Assembly: GCA_002794775.1 (NCBI GenBank)
Contig: NBAY01000006.1
Span: 62,001-126,000, forward strand
Length of the DNA stretch: 64,000 nt
Direction of reading: 5' to 3'
Source of the DNA: Porodaedalea pini
Lineage: Eukaryota; Basidiomycota; Agaricomycetes; Hymenochaetales; Hymenochaetaceae
The notes under the pieces were generated by a model. That model was given only the letters and a program-made list of their open reading frames with translations. It had not been told where the DNA came from and made no database searches. How positions within the stretch are numbered: the first letter of the stretch is position 1; each line of letters opens with the position of its first letter. This document shows, piece by piece, positions 44,764 through 55,254 of this stretch. Both the position numbers and the translations under genes were made by a program.

Positions 44764-46631
44764 ATGCAGCTCGAAGCCAAGAAGATACAGACTCTTCCGT
44801 CCCGCTTTGCCGACTTGAAACGCGGCCTTGTGCCGCAAGACGAAGAGTCAGAGACACGCCTCACAGCCGCTTGGAACGATCTAATTGCTGAGCTTCGTAC
44901 CGCTACAGAGGAAATAAAGACCAAGGGTTCTTCTGTAAGTCTTTATTTACTTTACATGTATAGCCTTACCTGTCGACATATTTTGTTCAGATCATCCCGC
45001 AAGTCGAATTCTCAGAGCTGCAGAATTTGAAGCCCGATGAAATCGAAAGCATAAAGAGACATGGCACAGTTTTGATCAAGAATGTCGTAGACGACGACCA
45101 GGCGACTTCCTGGAGAGAAGAGCTTAGGAACTTCGTCAAGACGAATCCAGTTGAAGGTACAGCAGATAATTACGCTTCAACCTTGAGTGTACTCACAGTC
45201 TGAACTTTTTGTCCTAGGTTTCCCAGAAGAAGATAAACAGTTCTTCCAGCTTTAGTAAGTCATGCGCATAGTAGCCAACTATATAGACCTGAGTGATGAT
45301 ACACTCAGCTGGACGAGACCTCAGGTTCAGGCGCGCGCCCATCCGAACGTCCTGCAACTCGGCACCTGGCTCAATAATCTCTATCACATTAGCGGCGCGT
45401 CCCAGGAGAAAACAGCGGACGAAGTGGCGAAGGGCGTCGAGCTTTCTACACCTTTGGTATACGCTGACAGATTCAGAATCAGGTATGCTGCTTTGCGTTC
45501 AGATGATCTGAGATTCGGCTGATCTCTTTCTGGCAACAGACACCCTGGGGTGCAATGGGGTGCACACCCGCCGCATATTGATGGAGGAGGGATTGAGCGC
45601 TGGGTGAGCATTATCACCTCAGCTAAATCGATAAGAGAAGGCTAACTACGTGCTTTTGGGTAGGAGGATCATCACTTCCGCAGCTGTTATAATGACATTC
45701 TTAGTGGTGACTGGAGGAAGCATGATCCATACGAGCTCGTCGGCAGGCTGCAAGCCAAACCATCGTTGTATGGGCGTCCAGAGCAGGTGGGTACTGATCA
45801 TTTTTAATTCCACGGCTCACATCCAGCAGATCCTGACCTTAACTAAAACCATCGTTAGGCAAGCGTCTTCCGCACATTCCAAGGCTGGCTTGCCTTAAGG
45901 TATGATTTATGCTCGTTTACCATCAGTAATCGATAGAGCTCACATATAAGCGATATTATAGTGAAACGGGCCCGACTCAAGGAACACTCAAAGTCTTCCC
46001 AGACGTCCTTATCTCCAATGCGTATCTCATGCTCCGTCCGTTCTTCAAGCTTAAGGAAAATTTGGCGACGGAAGATCCCCTCGATCCCGAAAATTGGGTA
46101 CTTGGTATAGCTTCCCTCAGTATTAGGGCTGATAATATTCTTATGACGCATGCCTCTAGATGTAGGCACGCCTGACTTTCCAGGTATCTTCCCGATGGAT
46201 GGCGGTTTCTTTGGACCCCGACTCACGCCGGACAGTCATCCGCATCTCCGACTAGAAGAAAGCATGACGTCCGTCCCTTCCGTGAAGCCGGGTGACATGG
46301 TATTTTGGCACTGCGACGTCGTGCACAGTGTCGAACAAGAACATACAGGGAAAGAAGATTCTGCTGGTATGCGCTATCCTTTATTTCCAATTATCGTATG
46401 TCATGACTCTTACCTTCACATGGAATTTCTCCTGCAGTTATGTACATCCCTGCTGTCCCGCTCACACCACAGAATCAGGCCTACGTGGCTCGGCAGAAAG
46501 AGACGTTCCTGAAGGGCGCGACGCCTCCGGACTTCCCGAAGACTGCTGGTGAAGGCAGCTTTATCGGTGCTGGGAAGGACGACGACGTTGTTGGGGAAGT
46601 GGCGAGAAGGGCCATGGGTCTCGCATACTAA
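44764..46631 (+). CDS. DUF1479 family protein (copy B)
   Basis: Ten predicted exons (44764-44934, 44991-45156, 45218-45254, 45309-45482, 45540-45603, 45664-45786, 45859-45899, 45962-46104, 46160-46366, 46438-46631) give 439 aa with no stop. It is one residue longer than copies A and C because exon 4 reads ISGASQEK instead of ISGPQEK. The conserved HPPHIDGGG and FWHCDVVHSVEQEH motifs are intact. Divergent positions include VQWGAHPP for VQRWAHPP, PSLYGRPEQ, and FPMDGGFF for FERDGGFF. It is the only gene of copy B that survived, which argues that it is still under selection. Its SDR and Nudix partners are broken. Function as for copy A. Confidence 0.87.
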
Positions 46632-47242
46632 TTCGATGATTGAAGCACACGTCAAGATTTCCTACGGTCTCCCTTGCTTAAGCGAAGTACCATTGACTGA
46701 AGATTTGTATGATAGAATATGTGCACGACTGTTGGAGCGCTCGATATGGTGAAACATGTTAATATTTTTACGGGCTTCGGTAATGCAGAGAGGCGACAGC
46801 AGAGCCTGAAGGGCGGCTCGAGAATGATCTGATTGGCTCCAGCTACGAGGACATTTCAGAAGCAAGTACCTTGCAGGCGGTGTCAGGATAACATGACCAA
46901 TTTCATGAAGTAGATGATTCCCATGCTTCCCTCCTTTTTATCTCCTTGACTCTTTTTCAGGGAGTTAATGTGGCCGATCTGTTCCCCTTATCGTACAGCA
47001 ATTGGACATCCTCGACGAATGAACAACTTGGGTTTAAAGGGTTGAGAGTGGCGCCGAAAGTCGCACGGCGGTAGGCAGATATCTTCGCGCATACTATTAT
47101 GGAAGCGGCGCTTGCTCAGGGTATTGAGGAAACAGTCGACTAAGTAGAGTGATGAAGAGTGCTTCCAAGTATTTGTCTATACTACTCATATGCAAGAATG
47201 TTCGTTCAGATATCCAAGGATGAAGCGAAAGTCCAGACCCAC
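46632..47242. other. Unmatched segment replacing Nudix exons 2-4 in copy B
   Basis: Copies A and C have about 1.3 kb of Nudix gene here; copy B has about 600 bp that I cannot align to them. A short open stretch near 46960-47075 (VNVADLFPLSYSNWTSSTNE) preceded by a pyrimidine tract and cag looks like an exon fragment of some other gene. I do not recognise it. Origin unknown. Confidence 0.4.
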
Positions 47243-47526
47243 ATGTGCACCAGCGAACGAACGGGAGTCTGAATGTCGTTGGACCATAAGAATTTCATTC
47301 TTTGCATTTACCACAATCAAGCTCGCAGAAGGGCAAGGAATCGCAGGAGACTTGCGCTGGGTCGATGTCGCTGCAGCCATTTGGAAAGTCCGAATTTGAC
47401 ACAGATGCCTCGTGAAACGACCGAAGCGAACAATAGCAGTATTTCGACGGGAAGTGAATTGGGGATTTTGAAGAGAGAGGAAGCAAGACTAGATGACCGC
47501 AGTCGACTGCACGGCCTTGAGAACAT
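47243..47526 (-). pseudogene. Nudix hydrolase exon 1 remnant (copy B)
   Basis: Exon 1 is recognisable (MFSRPCSRLRSS, then in another frame MAAATSTQRKSPAIPCPSASL up to SFAGAH) with its donor site at 47242. A frameshift separates the two segments, and exons 2-4 are gone. The intact copies are at 1185-2489 and 59804-61109. Confidence 0.8.
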
Positions 47527-47791
47527 GTGAAATGAAGTAGAAACAGCCGAGCGCGCAGGAATATTGGTCAACACTCAATCTTTCACCCTTAGTCGATCGT
47601 GTTGCGTAGTGTCAGCTATCCGGCAATGTCTGCATTTCAGCACAAGACGCCTTGCAACAAATGCATACCTCAGGCTGTAGGTTGTAACAGCCGAAGACAA
47701 ACTTGAACATCAATGGCACTTCTTGAACTCCGACCATCATCATCCAGATCGTGGGAAATCTTGTAGCCAACTCGTTTTATTTCTCTCTGCT

Positions 47792-50029
47792 ATGGACAGT
47801 AACATGCTGAACAAAGCTAAAGCCTCTCTACACAAAACAAAGTCTTCTCGTTCCCTTGCCAATCCCAAGGACCCCACCAAGTGTGAGGAGTGTAAATCGG
47901 ATCTCCCCTATCACAGTCGCAGCTGTGTTAGCGGAACAAACAAGCTTTGCACCGTTTGTGGTCGCGATAAGACCTACAACCACAACGATGCCGTCTGCGA
48001 AACCGTCGCGAAGAATCGTGTTAACTGGTCCCCCGATGTCGAAGCGGACGCCCATGCAGCCGCCCTACGCAAGCAAGGGGATCTTCCCCCGACCCCTGTT
48101 ATCGAATCACAGCCTTCTCTTAAACGTTCCAACTCGGAGGAAGAGCATCACGTTTTACAGCCACCTGCGCGAATTGACGATATCGACGACATGGAGGCCG
48201 ACGACCTCTACGTCCCCAGCACTAGTCAAGCCCCTCAGATCGATAACGACATGGATGACGCATCAATCTCGGAATATGAGGACCCGCAAGTCGCCGAACG
48301 CGTCTCTGCTTCATTCATGCACCTGACCAAAGAGACCATCGATCACATATCGATGCTCATTACTCAGCCTTCCTGGTCTTCTCCCACGCCTTGGCATGAC
48401 GACCCCATTCGCGCCGGCAAAGCCCTTGCGGACGTGGCCTCCAACCTCGTCTCTTGGGTTAGCAAATCACACTGCTTCGATGACGAGACCATTAAGGAAA
48501 ATAAGGCGAATGAATCACTCCAAGCCTTCCATTCATCCTACCGAATCCATTCACCGGACTTCAAACATGTTTTTGACGACGTTCACGTTTCTGCACAGGC
48601 TATACGAGAACAGCATATTTCCGACAATATGACCTCTATGTCTCGTTCTATTCAGTCCCTCACTTCTCTCGTTTCTTCTCTCGTTGATAAAACTAACAAC
48701 CTCGAAAAACAGCTTTCTCGTTCCACTCCTTCCTCTACATCAGTCAAAACCCCTTTTTCGGCTAATAAATCACAGGTCAAATTCCTCCCCGACCCTACTG
48801 GTGCCCGTTTTGTTCACGACAATCGATTTCCCCCTGACCCCCCCATCGCTAAACAGCGTGTCCAGACCCCTAAGAATGGGAAGACCGAGTACGCCACTGC
48901 CATCGCCAACACACGTGTCCCTGGATCGGGTTATCGCATGAGCTCTGAGGGCGTCATCTACGCGCCTGATGGCTATGCTCATTCTGCTCACAACGCCCCC
49001 AGACCGGGCGGTACCACCATTTATCACCCAAAGGTCGAATCCGTCAGAACTGACAAGGATGGCTTTACCACAGTCACCTATGCGAAAGCGGCGCAGAAGA
49101 AACCTAAAACGACACCCACCAAAGTTCTACGGCCTACTGTAGAGAACCCTGACGGGGAAATCTCAACAGTACCTGTCAACCGTTCTAACGGATCGGTTAA
49201 TGTTCGCGTATCCAATATCAAACGCGTTTATTTCTCCCTGCCGGGGGACCTCGCAGTTCGCCCACTCACTCAGTCCATTAAAAATACGGTTAGGACCGGC
49301 CTTAAAGGCAACCCTTCGTTTAAACATTTGGTGGTGCTGAATGTCGAGTACACCTCCAACAGCAACCTTCTAATCTCTTTCACCAACATCCGAGCTGATT
49401 TTGATGCTAATTATCCTTCTCTCGCCTCCCAGCTCAGCCATATTCTTAACATCAGCGGGGCAAAGCCTTTTATCCCGTCTCCGCAGTTCAAGATGGTCAT
49501 CCCAGGGGTTCCTGTCTACGACAGAGAATCTAAACTGATTTACAGCGAGTCAGACCTCTTTAACGAGATTTCAGCTTTACCTCAGTTCGAGGGACGGGAA
49601 TTCATGTTCCCGCCCAGATTCATGTCGTCGCCAGAACGACTAAACGAACGCGACTTTTGCAATGTTTCAGTCGTCATGAAGGATCCCGATCGCCTCTCCT
49701 TCGACCATTTTTTCCTACATGGTAACCGTTCGGTTCCCGTTTTTGGCGTTATCTGTCGTCTCGAGGAGATGAAAGCCCGGCCAACAATTAACCAGTGTGA
49801 CAACTGCCACCGCTTGGGACATCCAGCTTCCAAATGTCGTTCAGTAGCACGGTGTGCTATCTGCTCCGAACCTCATCGCACCGCAGTACATGTCGCCAAG
49901 TGCGCACCATGCACAGCGGCCAACAACCTCCAGTGCGAACACTTCGCGATGTGCATCAATTGCCATGGTAACCATAGCGCTCGGTCTTCCGACTGTCCCG
50001 CTCGCCGCAATTATCGGTCTCCTTATTAA
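47792..50029 (+). CDS. LINE ORF1 (gag-like RNA-binding protein)
   Basis: 745 aa from ATG 47792, the same ATG that opens the copy at 918. The frame is open further upstream, but only through a non-ATG codon. Two Cys-rich motifs near the N-terminus (CEECKSDLPYHSRSC, CTVCGRDKTYNHNDAVC) precede an acidic, Pro-rich middle. The C-terminus has tandem CCHC-type knuckles (CDNCHRLGHPASKC, CAICSEPHRTAVHVAKC, CINCHGNHSARSSDC), the usual nucleic-acid-binding region of Tad/I ORF1 proteins. The stop is 7 nt before the ORF2 ATG, suggesting translation by reinitiation. Confidence 0.9.
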   Translation: MDSNMLNKAKASLHKTKSSRSLANPKDPTKCEECKSDLPYHSRSCVSGTNKLCTVCGRDKTYNHNDAVCETVAKNRVNWSPDVEADAHAAALRKQGDLPPTPVIESQPSLKRSNSEEEHHVLQPPARIDDIDDMEADDLYVPSTSQAPQIDNDMDDASISEYEDPQVAERVSASFMHLTKETIDHISMLITQPSWSSPTPWHDDPIRAGKALADVASNLVSWVSKSHCFDDETIKENKANESLQAFHSSYRIHSPDFKHVFDDVHVSAQAIREQHISDNMTSMSRSIQSLTSLVSSLVDKTNNLEKQLSRSTPSSTSVKTPFSANKSQVKFLPDPTGARFVHDNRFPPDPPIAKQRVQTPKNGKTEYATAIANTRVPGSGYRMSSEGVIYAPDGYAHSAHNAPRPGGTTIYHPKVESVRTDKDGFTTVTYAKAAQKKPKTTPTKVLRPTVENPDGEISTVPVNRSNGSVNVRVSNIKRVYFSLPGDLAVRPLTQSIKNTVRTGLKGNPSFKHLVVLNVEYTSNSNLLISFTNIRADFDANYPSLASQLSHILNISGAKPFIPSPQFKMVIPGVPVYDRESKLIYSESDLFNEISALPQFEGREFMFPPRFMSSPERLNERDFCNVSVVMKDPDRLSFDHFFLHGNRSVPVFGVICRLEEMKARPTINQCDNCHRLGHPASKCRSVARCAICSEPHRTAVHVAKCAPCTAANNLQCEHFAMCINCHGNHSARSSDCPARRNYRSPY

Positions 50030-50036
50030 TTATTTT

Positions 50037-53000
50037 ATGTCTGAAACGATCTTCGTTCTTTCCCTCAACATTCGCAACTCTTCACCCTCTTTTGACTTCC
50101 TTTTTCGTTCATTTTCATCTACCTCCCGAGCTCCAGACATCGTCTGCCTCCAGGAGATTCCAGTTATTCAAAGAATTCTCCCCTCCAAGAGTGACCCCTT
50201 AGGTGCCAGGGCGTATGATTCACGCAATTATGCACCTTATACAGCATTTCTTCCTCCAACAAAGGGCAAACCCCGATGTTGTACTTACGTTCATTCACGG
50301 CTAGTTCACCGAGTCTCTTCTTATCAAACCAATAACCCCTCACCTAATATCTCCGTCATCTCGATTTCTCGAGACCTCCCTACCCCCCTTCTTTTGTGGA
50401 ACGTTTATAACTCTCCTTCGCAACATGAATTCGAATCCAACCTACCGATTCTAACGACCCTATTTTCTAACATTTTTGTCGGCGATTTCAACCGCCATTC
50501 TTCTTTATGGTCACTCCCTGAACAGTCCCAACATTTCTCCCAATCCCGGGTCCTCACCGACTGGATCGGCGAGGCCAACATCAGCGTTTGTAACCCTCCA
50601 GACCAACCAACCTATTTCAACCGAACCGCCAATTACCAGTCCATTATAGACCTTATTCTTTCGTCAGACGATTTTTCTTCTCAAATTTCTGAATCGATCG
50701 TCATTTCCGACCCTTCCTTTACTACTTCTTCAGACCATTACCCGCTCTCGTTTTCATTTCAACTTAACTTTCTCGCCGGTCCTTCTCAACCACCGCTTCG
50801 TTCTATTCGCTCTCATGACCTACCTACGTTTGTTGCAGAATTTTGCGAGTCCAATCTTTTTTCTTTTGATCTCCAAAACATCCATTCGACACAGTCGCTG
50901 GACGATATACTTTTTTCTTTCCAGGATTCCTTCGCTTCCTTTGCTAGGGCATTCCTGCGCAAACGTAAACCTCGTTCGTACTTCGGCCCTAACGCTTGGT
51001 GGTCCGAGACCTGTTCCAGACTCTATCGGGAACATTGTCGAAACCCGTCCGCCGAAACGAAACACCATCTGGATGTTGAATTGTCCAGGGCCAAATCTGC
51101 GTTTTACGGAGCCCGTCTCCAAAGCTCCGATCAACATAACATCTGGCGTCGACAGTTTACGGGAGTCGCGCGTCGCCATGCCCCTATCGGCGCACTCAGG
51201 ATGCCGAACGGATCCTTTACTTCAACCGAGGACGATAAAGCCTCCCTTTTCCGGAACACATTCTTTCCGTCTCTCCCGTTGCGACCAGAACCGGTTAATC
51301 TACCGGTTCTAACAGATGGCCCGGTTGTATCGATAAACGACGTACTTAATGCCCTCAGTGGAATCGACAAAGAGACGAGCCCGGGGAACAATCACATATC
51401 ATATCAACACCTTTCATTATTGGTGGCACATCACGGCCAATTTTTTGCAGACCTTTTTTCTAAATGCCTCGAATTGGGCCATTTCCCCCTTTCTTTCAAA
51501 ACGTCCCTCGTTACTTTCATTCCCAAGCCTAAACGCTCTGATTTCTCAGTGCCCAGGGCTTTCCGACCCATCACTTTGGTGGATACGATCGGAAAACTTT
51601 TTGAACGCGTTCTCTTTAACTTCCTTCAACCTTTTTTTGAAAAGAATAATCTTCTTCCTGATTCTCAACATGGATGTCGCAAACATCGTTCATCCCTCAC
51701 TGCTTGCTATGAACTTCTATCCTCTATTCTTTCTGACCCGTTTCTCAGGCCGGGTGAGACTGTCGCAGACAGAGCTCATCTACGCAAACGCTATTACATC
51801 ACTTCCATTCTTTCTGTGGACATCCAGGGTTTCTTTGACAACATTTCCCATTCGCTTCTTCTCAATAAACTCATTCTTTCGAAGGTCCATCCCAATTTTA
51901 TTCATGTCATAGCCGCTTGGCTGACAGATCGCCCTATTTCTTTTCATTTCAACAATTTTTTTTCTCATCCATTCATTAAACCCAATTGCGGTGTCCCTCA
52001 GGGCTCCCCTTTATCCCCCCTTATTTCCATCTTTGCGTCAGCCGACGTTATTTTTTCTTACTATAAACGTTTCGGACCACATCGTCCTTTATTCGCCTAC
52101 ATGGATGATCACCTCCTTTCCGCACGATCACTCAGTATTCGGACTAATCTGGTGCGGCTACGCAACCAGTTTTCCTTCCTTTCTTCTCAATTCCAGGCGC
52201 TTGGTTTATCTATTGACCCCAACGCCATTGAACTTTTACATATTCTTCCCCACCCACAACTTGCTCGTCAGTCTTTTCGATCTTTCCTTTCTAACCCATC
52301 CCAATCTCCTTTTGAGTCCCTTTCTCTGCCTGACAATCGGGTTATTTTGCCTTCACGACACATTACATGGCTAGGGGTCATTTTTTCCTTCGACCTATCG
52401 CCCAAATCCCACTTTCAAGCCCGTGCTAATAAAGCGCTTTCTACCCTACACCAACGATCTTTTCTTTTTAACTCTTCAAACGGTTCATATCTTCAATATG
52501 CCAGACTTTTATACTTTGGTCTCATTCATTCCGTCGCGCTTTATGGCGCAGTCCTTTTCCCCGAATCCAACTTCATCCAATCCATCTTACATCCGGTTCA
52601 GAATCGCTTCCTACATTCTGTTACTCAACGCGCCTTGGATCCTTCCATAGCCGAATCTCTCCTTTCAATTCCCCCACTCGGTCTTTTCGTCCAGTTGTTA
52701 TCCCAACGCTTTTTACTAGCTTATCATTCGCATTCTAGCCATATTTCTAATAAGGATAGTTACCTCTGCGATGCGCTCCTTCCAAATATTTCCATTCCCA
52801 AATCCCCTTCGTACCACACTTTCGTTCCTGTACATTCCAGGCTCATATCTACTCCAATTCCGACTCCTGACCAACGTCAACAAGCCATTCGTTCATTCAA
52901 CTCCTTTTATCTACGTCCACCCCCTTACCAATATTTCATCTTCACAGACGGCTCCATCATCCTGGACGATAGGGGCGTCGCCAACGGCGGCCATGGATAC

Positions 53001-53867
53001 GTCATCATGCACGATCACCATGAACTTGCTGTCTTTTCTTCAGCAGCGCACCCTCGCTCGAATATATTGTTCGAGGAGGAGGAAGCGCTCATCGCAGCCA
53101 TACGACGGATATCTTCTCTTCTCACAAAATGTTCCACACCAGTGCACATTCATATTGTCACTGACTCGCTTAATTGCGCAAACCTCATCTTTACCGACGA
53201 CATTAGTCACGCCGACTTCATCATTCTCTTTCGTCGTCTATGTGGAATATTCCTGGTTAATCACCATCCTGCGTCACACATTGCGGTCCAGTGGCTTCCG
53301 TCACACAAGGGAGTCCTGGGCAATTCCAAGGCTGATAAATTGGCCAAAGATGCCGCAACCAACCCAACTCGTGAGCCCATTCCGGGCTCCATACCCAACC
53401 TTACCGCGCAACTCCAACTCGATCTTCTTCGGGATTGGAAAGCCCGTATCGTCAATCTACGTGGCCATCGATCGATCGCCGAACCGTCCTCGTTCATCCT
53501 AAACCCTACCCGATCGTTCCGCGCATTTCTTAAACTACCTCACGAGAAGAGGATATCCCGCCTAATTCATGGACGTGCGGTTAGCATACTGCTCAACGCA
53601 CTCGACCTGCATGTTCGTAATCCCGAACCACGTTGTCCGGACCCCCAATGTATCAAACATGATGTCCGTCATATCTTGAATGTCTGTCCTTTCTTCGCTC
53701 AAATTCGCCATGGCCTTTTTCGTCAACGTATTCTACCTTTTCACTTCCCTGACTGGTTCCGCCCTAACAACTTCCTATTGCTTCTAAAGTTTGCCTACTT
53801 TTCGTTTCGTCGTCCTCCCGACTCTATGCCCTTATTTTCAGAACTTCCCCCTTCATACCATGCTTAG
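50037..53867 (+). CDS. LINE ORF2: APE endonuclease, reverse transcriptase, RNase H
   Basis: 1276 aa from ATG 50037; the frame is open upstream to 49854 inside ORF1. APE-type endonuclease motifs come first (SLNIRNS, CLQEIP, VGDFNRHS, SDHYPLSF). The reverse transcriptase follows (KETSPGNNHISYQHL, FRPITLVDTIGKLFERVL, SVDIQGFFDNISH, GVPQGSPLSPLI, FAYMDDHLLS). RNase H comes next, with FTDGSI, EEEEALIAA, VTDS and LPSHKGVLGNSKAD. A terminal Cys/His motif (CPDPQCIKHDVRHILNVC) ends the protein. It nicks the target and copies the RNA by target-primed reverse transcription. All catalytic acidic residues appear intact, so the element may be mobile. Confidence 0.93.
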   Translation: MSETIFVLSLNIRNSSPSFDFLFRSFSSTSRAPDIVCLQEIPVIQRILPSKSDPLGARAYDSRNYAPYTAFLPPTKGKPRCCTYVHSRLVHRVSSYQTNNPSPNISVISISRDLPTPLLLWNVYNSPSQHEFESNLPILTTLFSNIFVGDFNRHSSLWSLPEQSQHFSQSRVLTDWIGEANISVCNPPDQPTYFNRTANYQSIIDLILSSDDFSSQISESIVISDPSFTTSSDHYPLSFSFQLNFLAGPSQPPLRSIRSHDLPTFVAEFCESNLFSFDLQNIHSTQSLDDILFSFQDSFASFARAFLRKRKPRSYFGPNAWWSETCSRLYREHCRNPSAETKHHLDVELSRAKSAFYGARLQSSDQHNIWRRQFTGVARRHAPIGALRMPNGSFTSTEDDKASLFRNTFFPSLPLRPEPVNLPVLTDGPVVSINDVLNALSGIDKETSPGNNHISYQHLSLLVAHHGQFFADLFSKCLELGHFPLSFKTSLVTFIPKPKRSDFSVPRAFRPITLVDTIGKLFERVLFNFLQPFFEKNNLLPDSQHGCRKHRSSLTACYELLSSILSDPFLRPGETVADRAHLRKRYYITSILSVDIQGFFDNISHSLLLNKLILSKVHPNFIHVIAAWLTDRPISFHFNNFFSHPFIKPNCGVPQGSPLSPLISIFASADVIFSYYKRFGPHRPLFAYMDDHLLSARSLSIRTNLVRLRNQFSFLSSQFQALGLSIDPNAIELLHILPHPQLARQSFRSFLSNPSQSPFESLSLPDNRVILPSRHITWLGVIFSFDLSPKSHFQARANKALSTLHQRSFLFNSSNGSYLQYARLLYFGLIHSVALYGAVLFPESNFIQSILHPVQNRFLHSVTQRALDPSIAESLLSIPPLGLFVQLLSQRFLLAYHSHSSHISNKDSYLCDALLPNISIPKSPSYHTFVPVHSRLISTPIPTPDQRQQAIRSFNSFYLRPPPYQYFIFTDGSIILDDRGVANGGHGYVIMHDHHELAVFSSAAHPRSNILFEEEEALIAAIRRISSLLTKCSTPVHIHIVTDSLNCANLIFTDDISHADFIILFRRLCGIFLVNHHPASHIAVQWLPSHKGVLGNSKADKLAKDAATNPTREPIPGSIPNLTAQLQLDLLRDWKARIVNLRGHRSIAEPSSFILNPTRSFRAFLKLPHEKRISRLIHGRAVSILLNALDLHVRNPEPRCPDPQCIKHDVRHILNVCPFFAQIRHGLFRQRILPFHFPDWFRPNNFLLLLKFAYFSFRRPPDSMPLFSELPPSYHA

Positions 53868-54012
53868 TATTCTACGATATCATACCTATCACGCTTTACA
53901 TTCACCTAGCTAACAACCTTTCGAGCGCCTCGTCCTTACGATTTGTATTTCCTTTCTTTTCTTCCGAGCGGTTGGATATCTGTTGATAAGTAGATAGCAG
54001 ATGCATTATAAA

Positions 54013-55254
54013 ATCAATGGCACGTGACTAACTCTTTGCGAAGCGCGTCGATCAATTGGCTCCCGTTTTGCACTCGCTTCCAGTTCTTTGAAAAACAGAG
54101 ATGGCGAGAATATTAATAGCAGTTCGTATGGTGCGAAACTCTCAAATTATTTTCAAGTCATTATATAACCGTATAAATCCCAAATAACCCATCAGCCCTT
54201 CGAATCCCGAAATTTTACGCATCCGCACCAAAAGGGAGGCTTACTGGGGGCACAGAGGCGAGGCCCTCAGCGACCCGACAAGCGAATCCAGCGCGAAACC
54301 GGTCTCGGACTTCATCGGGCACCGACAGTGCTGGCTTCTGTGACCAGCAGGCGGACTGTCCGATGACTCCATCGGCCTGCCACATTATGGATGGAGCACT
54401 GGCGGCGTCGACGTCAATGCCTGGTCGCGCAAGCACGGGTCCAGGACTTCGCGGAAGGGAACAGTACAACAGATAATACTTCAACGAAAAGAAAAAGGAA
54501 ACGGTAGACACAAGCCAGGACGAGTGAGGCTGAACGCAGGCAACGACGAGACGCTGTGTATCGGTGTTCAGCGACGGGAAACGGTGGCACATAGCCAATA
54601 CGTACTTACTGTATCAACGAGCTCATCCTGCAAAGCAGCATAGGGCGCATGTCATTAAGAGGGGTGGCACTCCAGGAGGACAGTCAGCATTGGTGATGGG
54701 CGGCATACAGTGAGTGCATACTCATGAAGGGGCGGTGGAGCACCTTCCTGCACGGCGCATGAGCACATGACGGTGAAAATCAAGGCAGGGTATGGACGTC
54801 AGCAGCAGGTGGCAAACAGGCTATATATGCTAGTGAGTCGGGTGGCAATGGATATCAATGCACCCGAGGGTATGATGGTGACCCAGGTTAGAGTGGCAAG
54901 GCATAGATGCAATAGTTAACGCTCATTTACCAAGGGTGGACATCGGTCAACCGAGGGTGGCAGACGGCCTATGCATATGTGAGTGGGGAGGCAATAGACG
55001 ATAGATGAGTATGTCCATACCTGAGTGTAGGAAGGCGGTCCAAGCATAAGTGATGAGGGATGGAATAAGGTGAAGATTCTCGCATGCAGAAGATGATGGT
55101 GGTAGGAGAGCAAGATGCTGAAGGACGAAGGATGCGGGGGAACAACCTTTTATATGCCTCGGTCTAGACTTAAACTCCGTTCCCCAAAACGATTGACCTT
55201 CCACTTTCAGAGCTGAGGCTATCAGTTTGGTCTTGTTTACTAGTAACGGATAGT
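54013..55254 (-). ncRNA. Conserved non-coding or multi-exon transcription unit (copy B flank)
   Basis: This aligns with 61285-62690 in copy C. On the minus strand a TATA-like CATATAAAAGG (about 55155) is followed by ctttcctaccac and several conserved ACTCAG/gtatg donor-like junctions. It ends in a segment coding RSPGPVLARPGIDVDAAS...SLPFGADA stop (54215). In copy C that frame is broken in the middle, yet its last eight codons and stop are kept. Coding status is unclear: either a spliced non-coding RNA or a rapidly changing small gene. CACGTG occurs at 54021-54026. Confidence 0.3.

Larger units (their letters stand above)
47720..54012 (+). mobile_element. Full-length Tad/I-type LINE (non-LTR retrotransposon), 6293 bp
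   Basis: It is bounded by an 11-bp target duplication atcaatggcac (47709-47719, 54013-54023). The uninterrupted site is preserved once in copy C at 61285-61295, which fixes both ends. Two long ORFs are open. The 5' leader is only 72 bp. The 3' end is ...gcattataaa with no poly(A) tail. An RNase H domain after the RT and CCHC knuckles in ORF1 place it in the Tad1/I group common in fungi. Confidence 0.95.
26575..55250. repeat. Module copy B, split by nested insertions
   Basis: Module sequence is found at 26575-27156, 27931-28025, 29745-29864, 43482-47719 and 54013-55250. Joining these pieces restores the order SDR, DUF1479, Nudix remnant and flank seen in copy C. The gaps are individually delimited insertions, each with its own target duplication. 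Confidence 0.88.
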
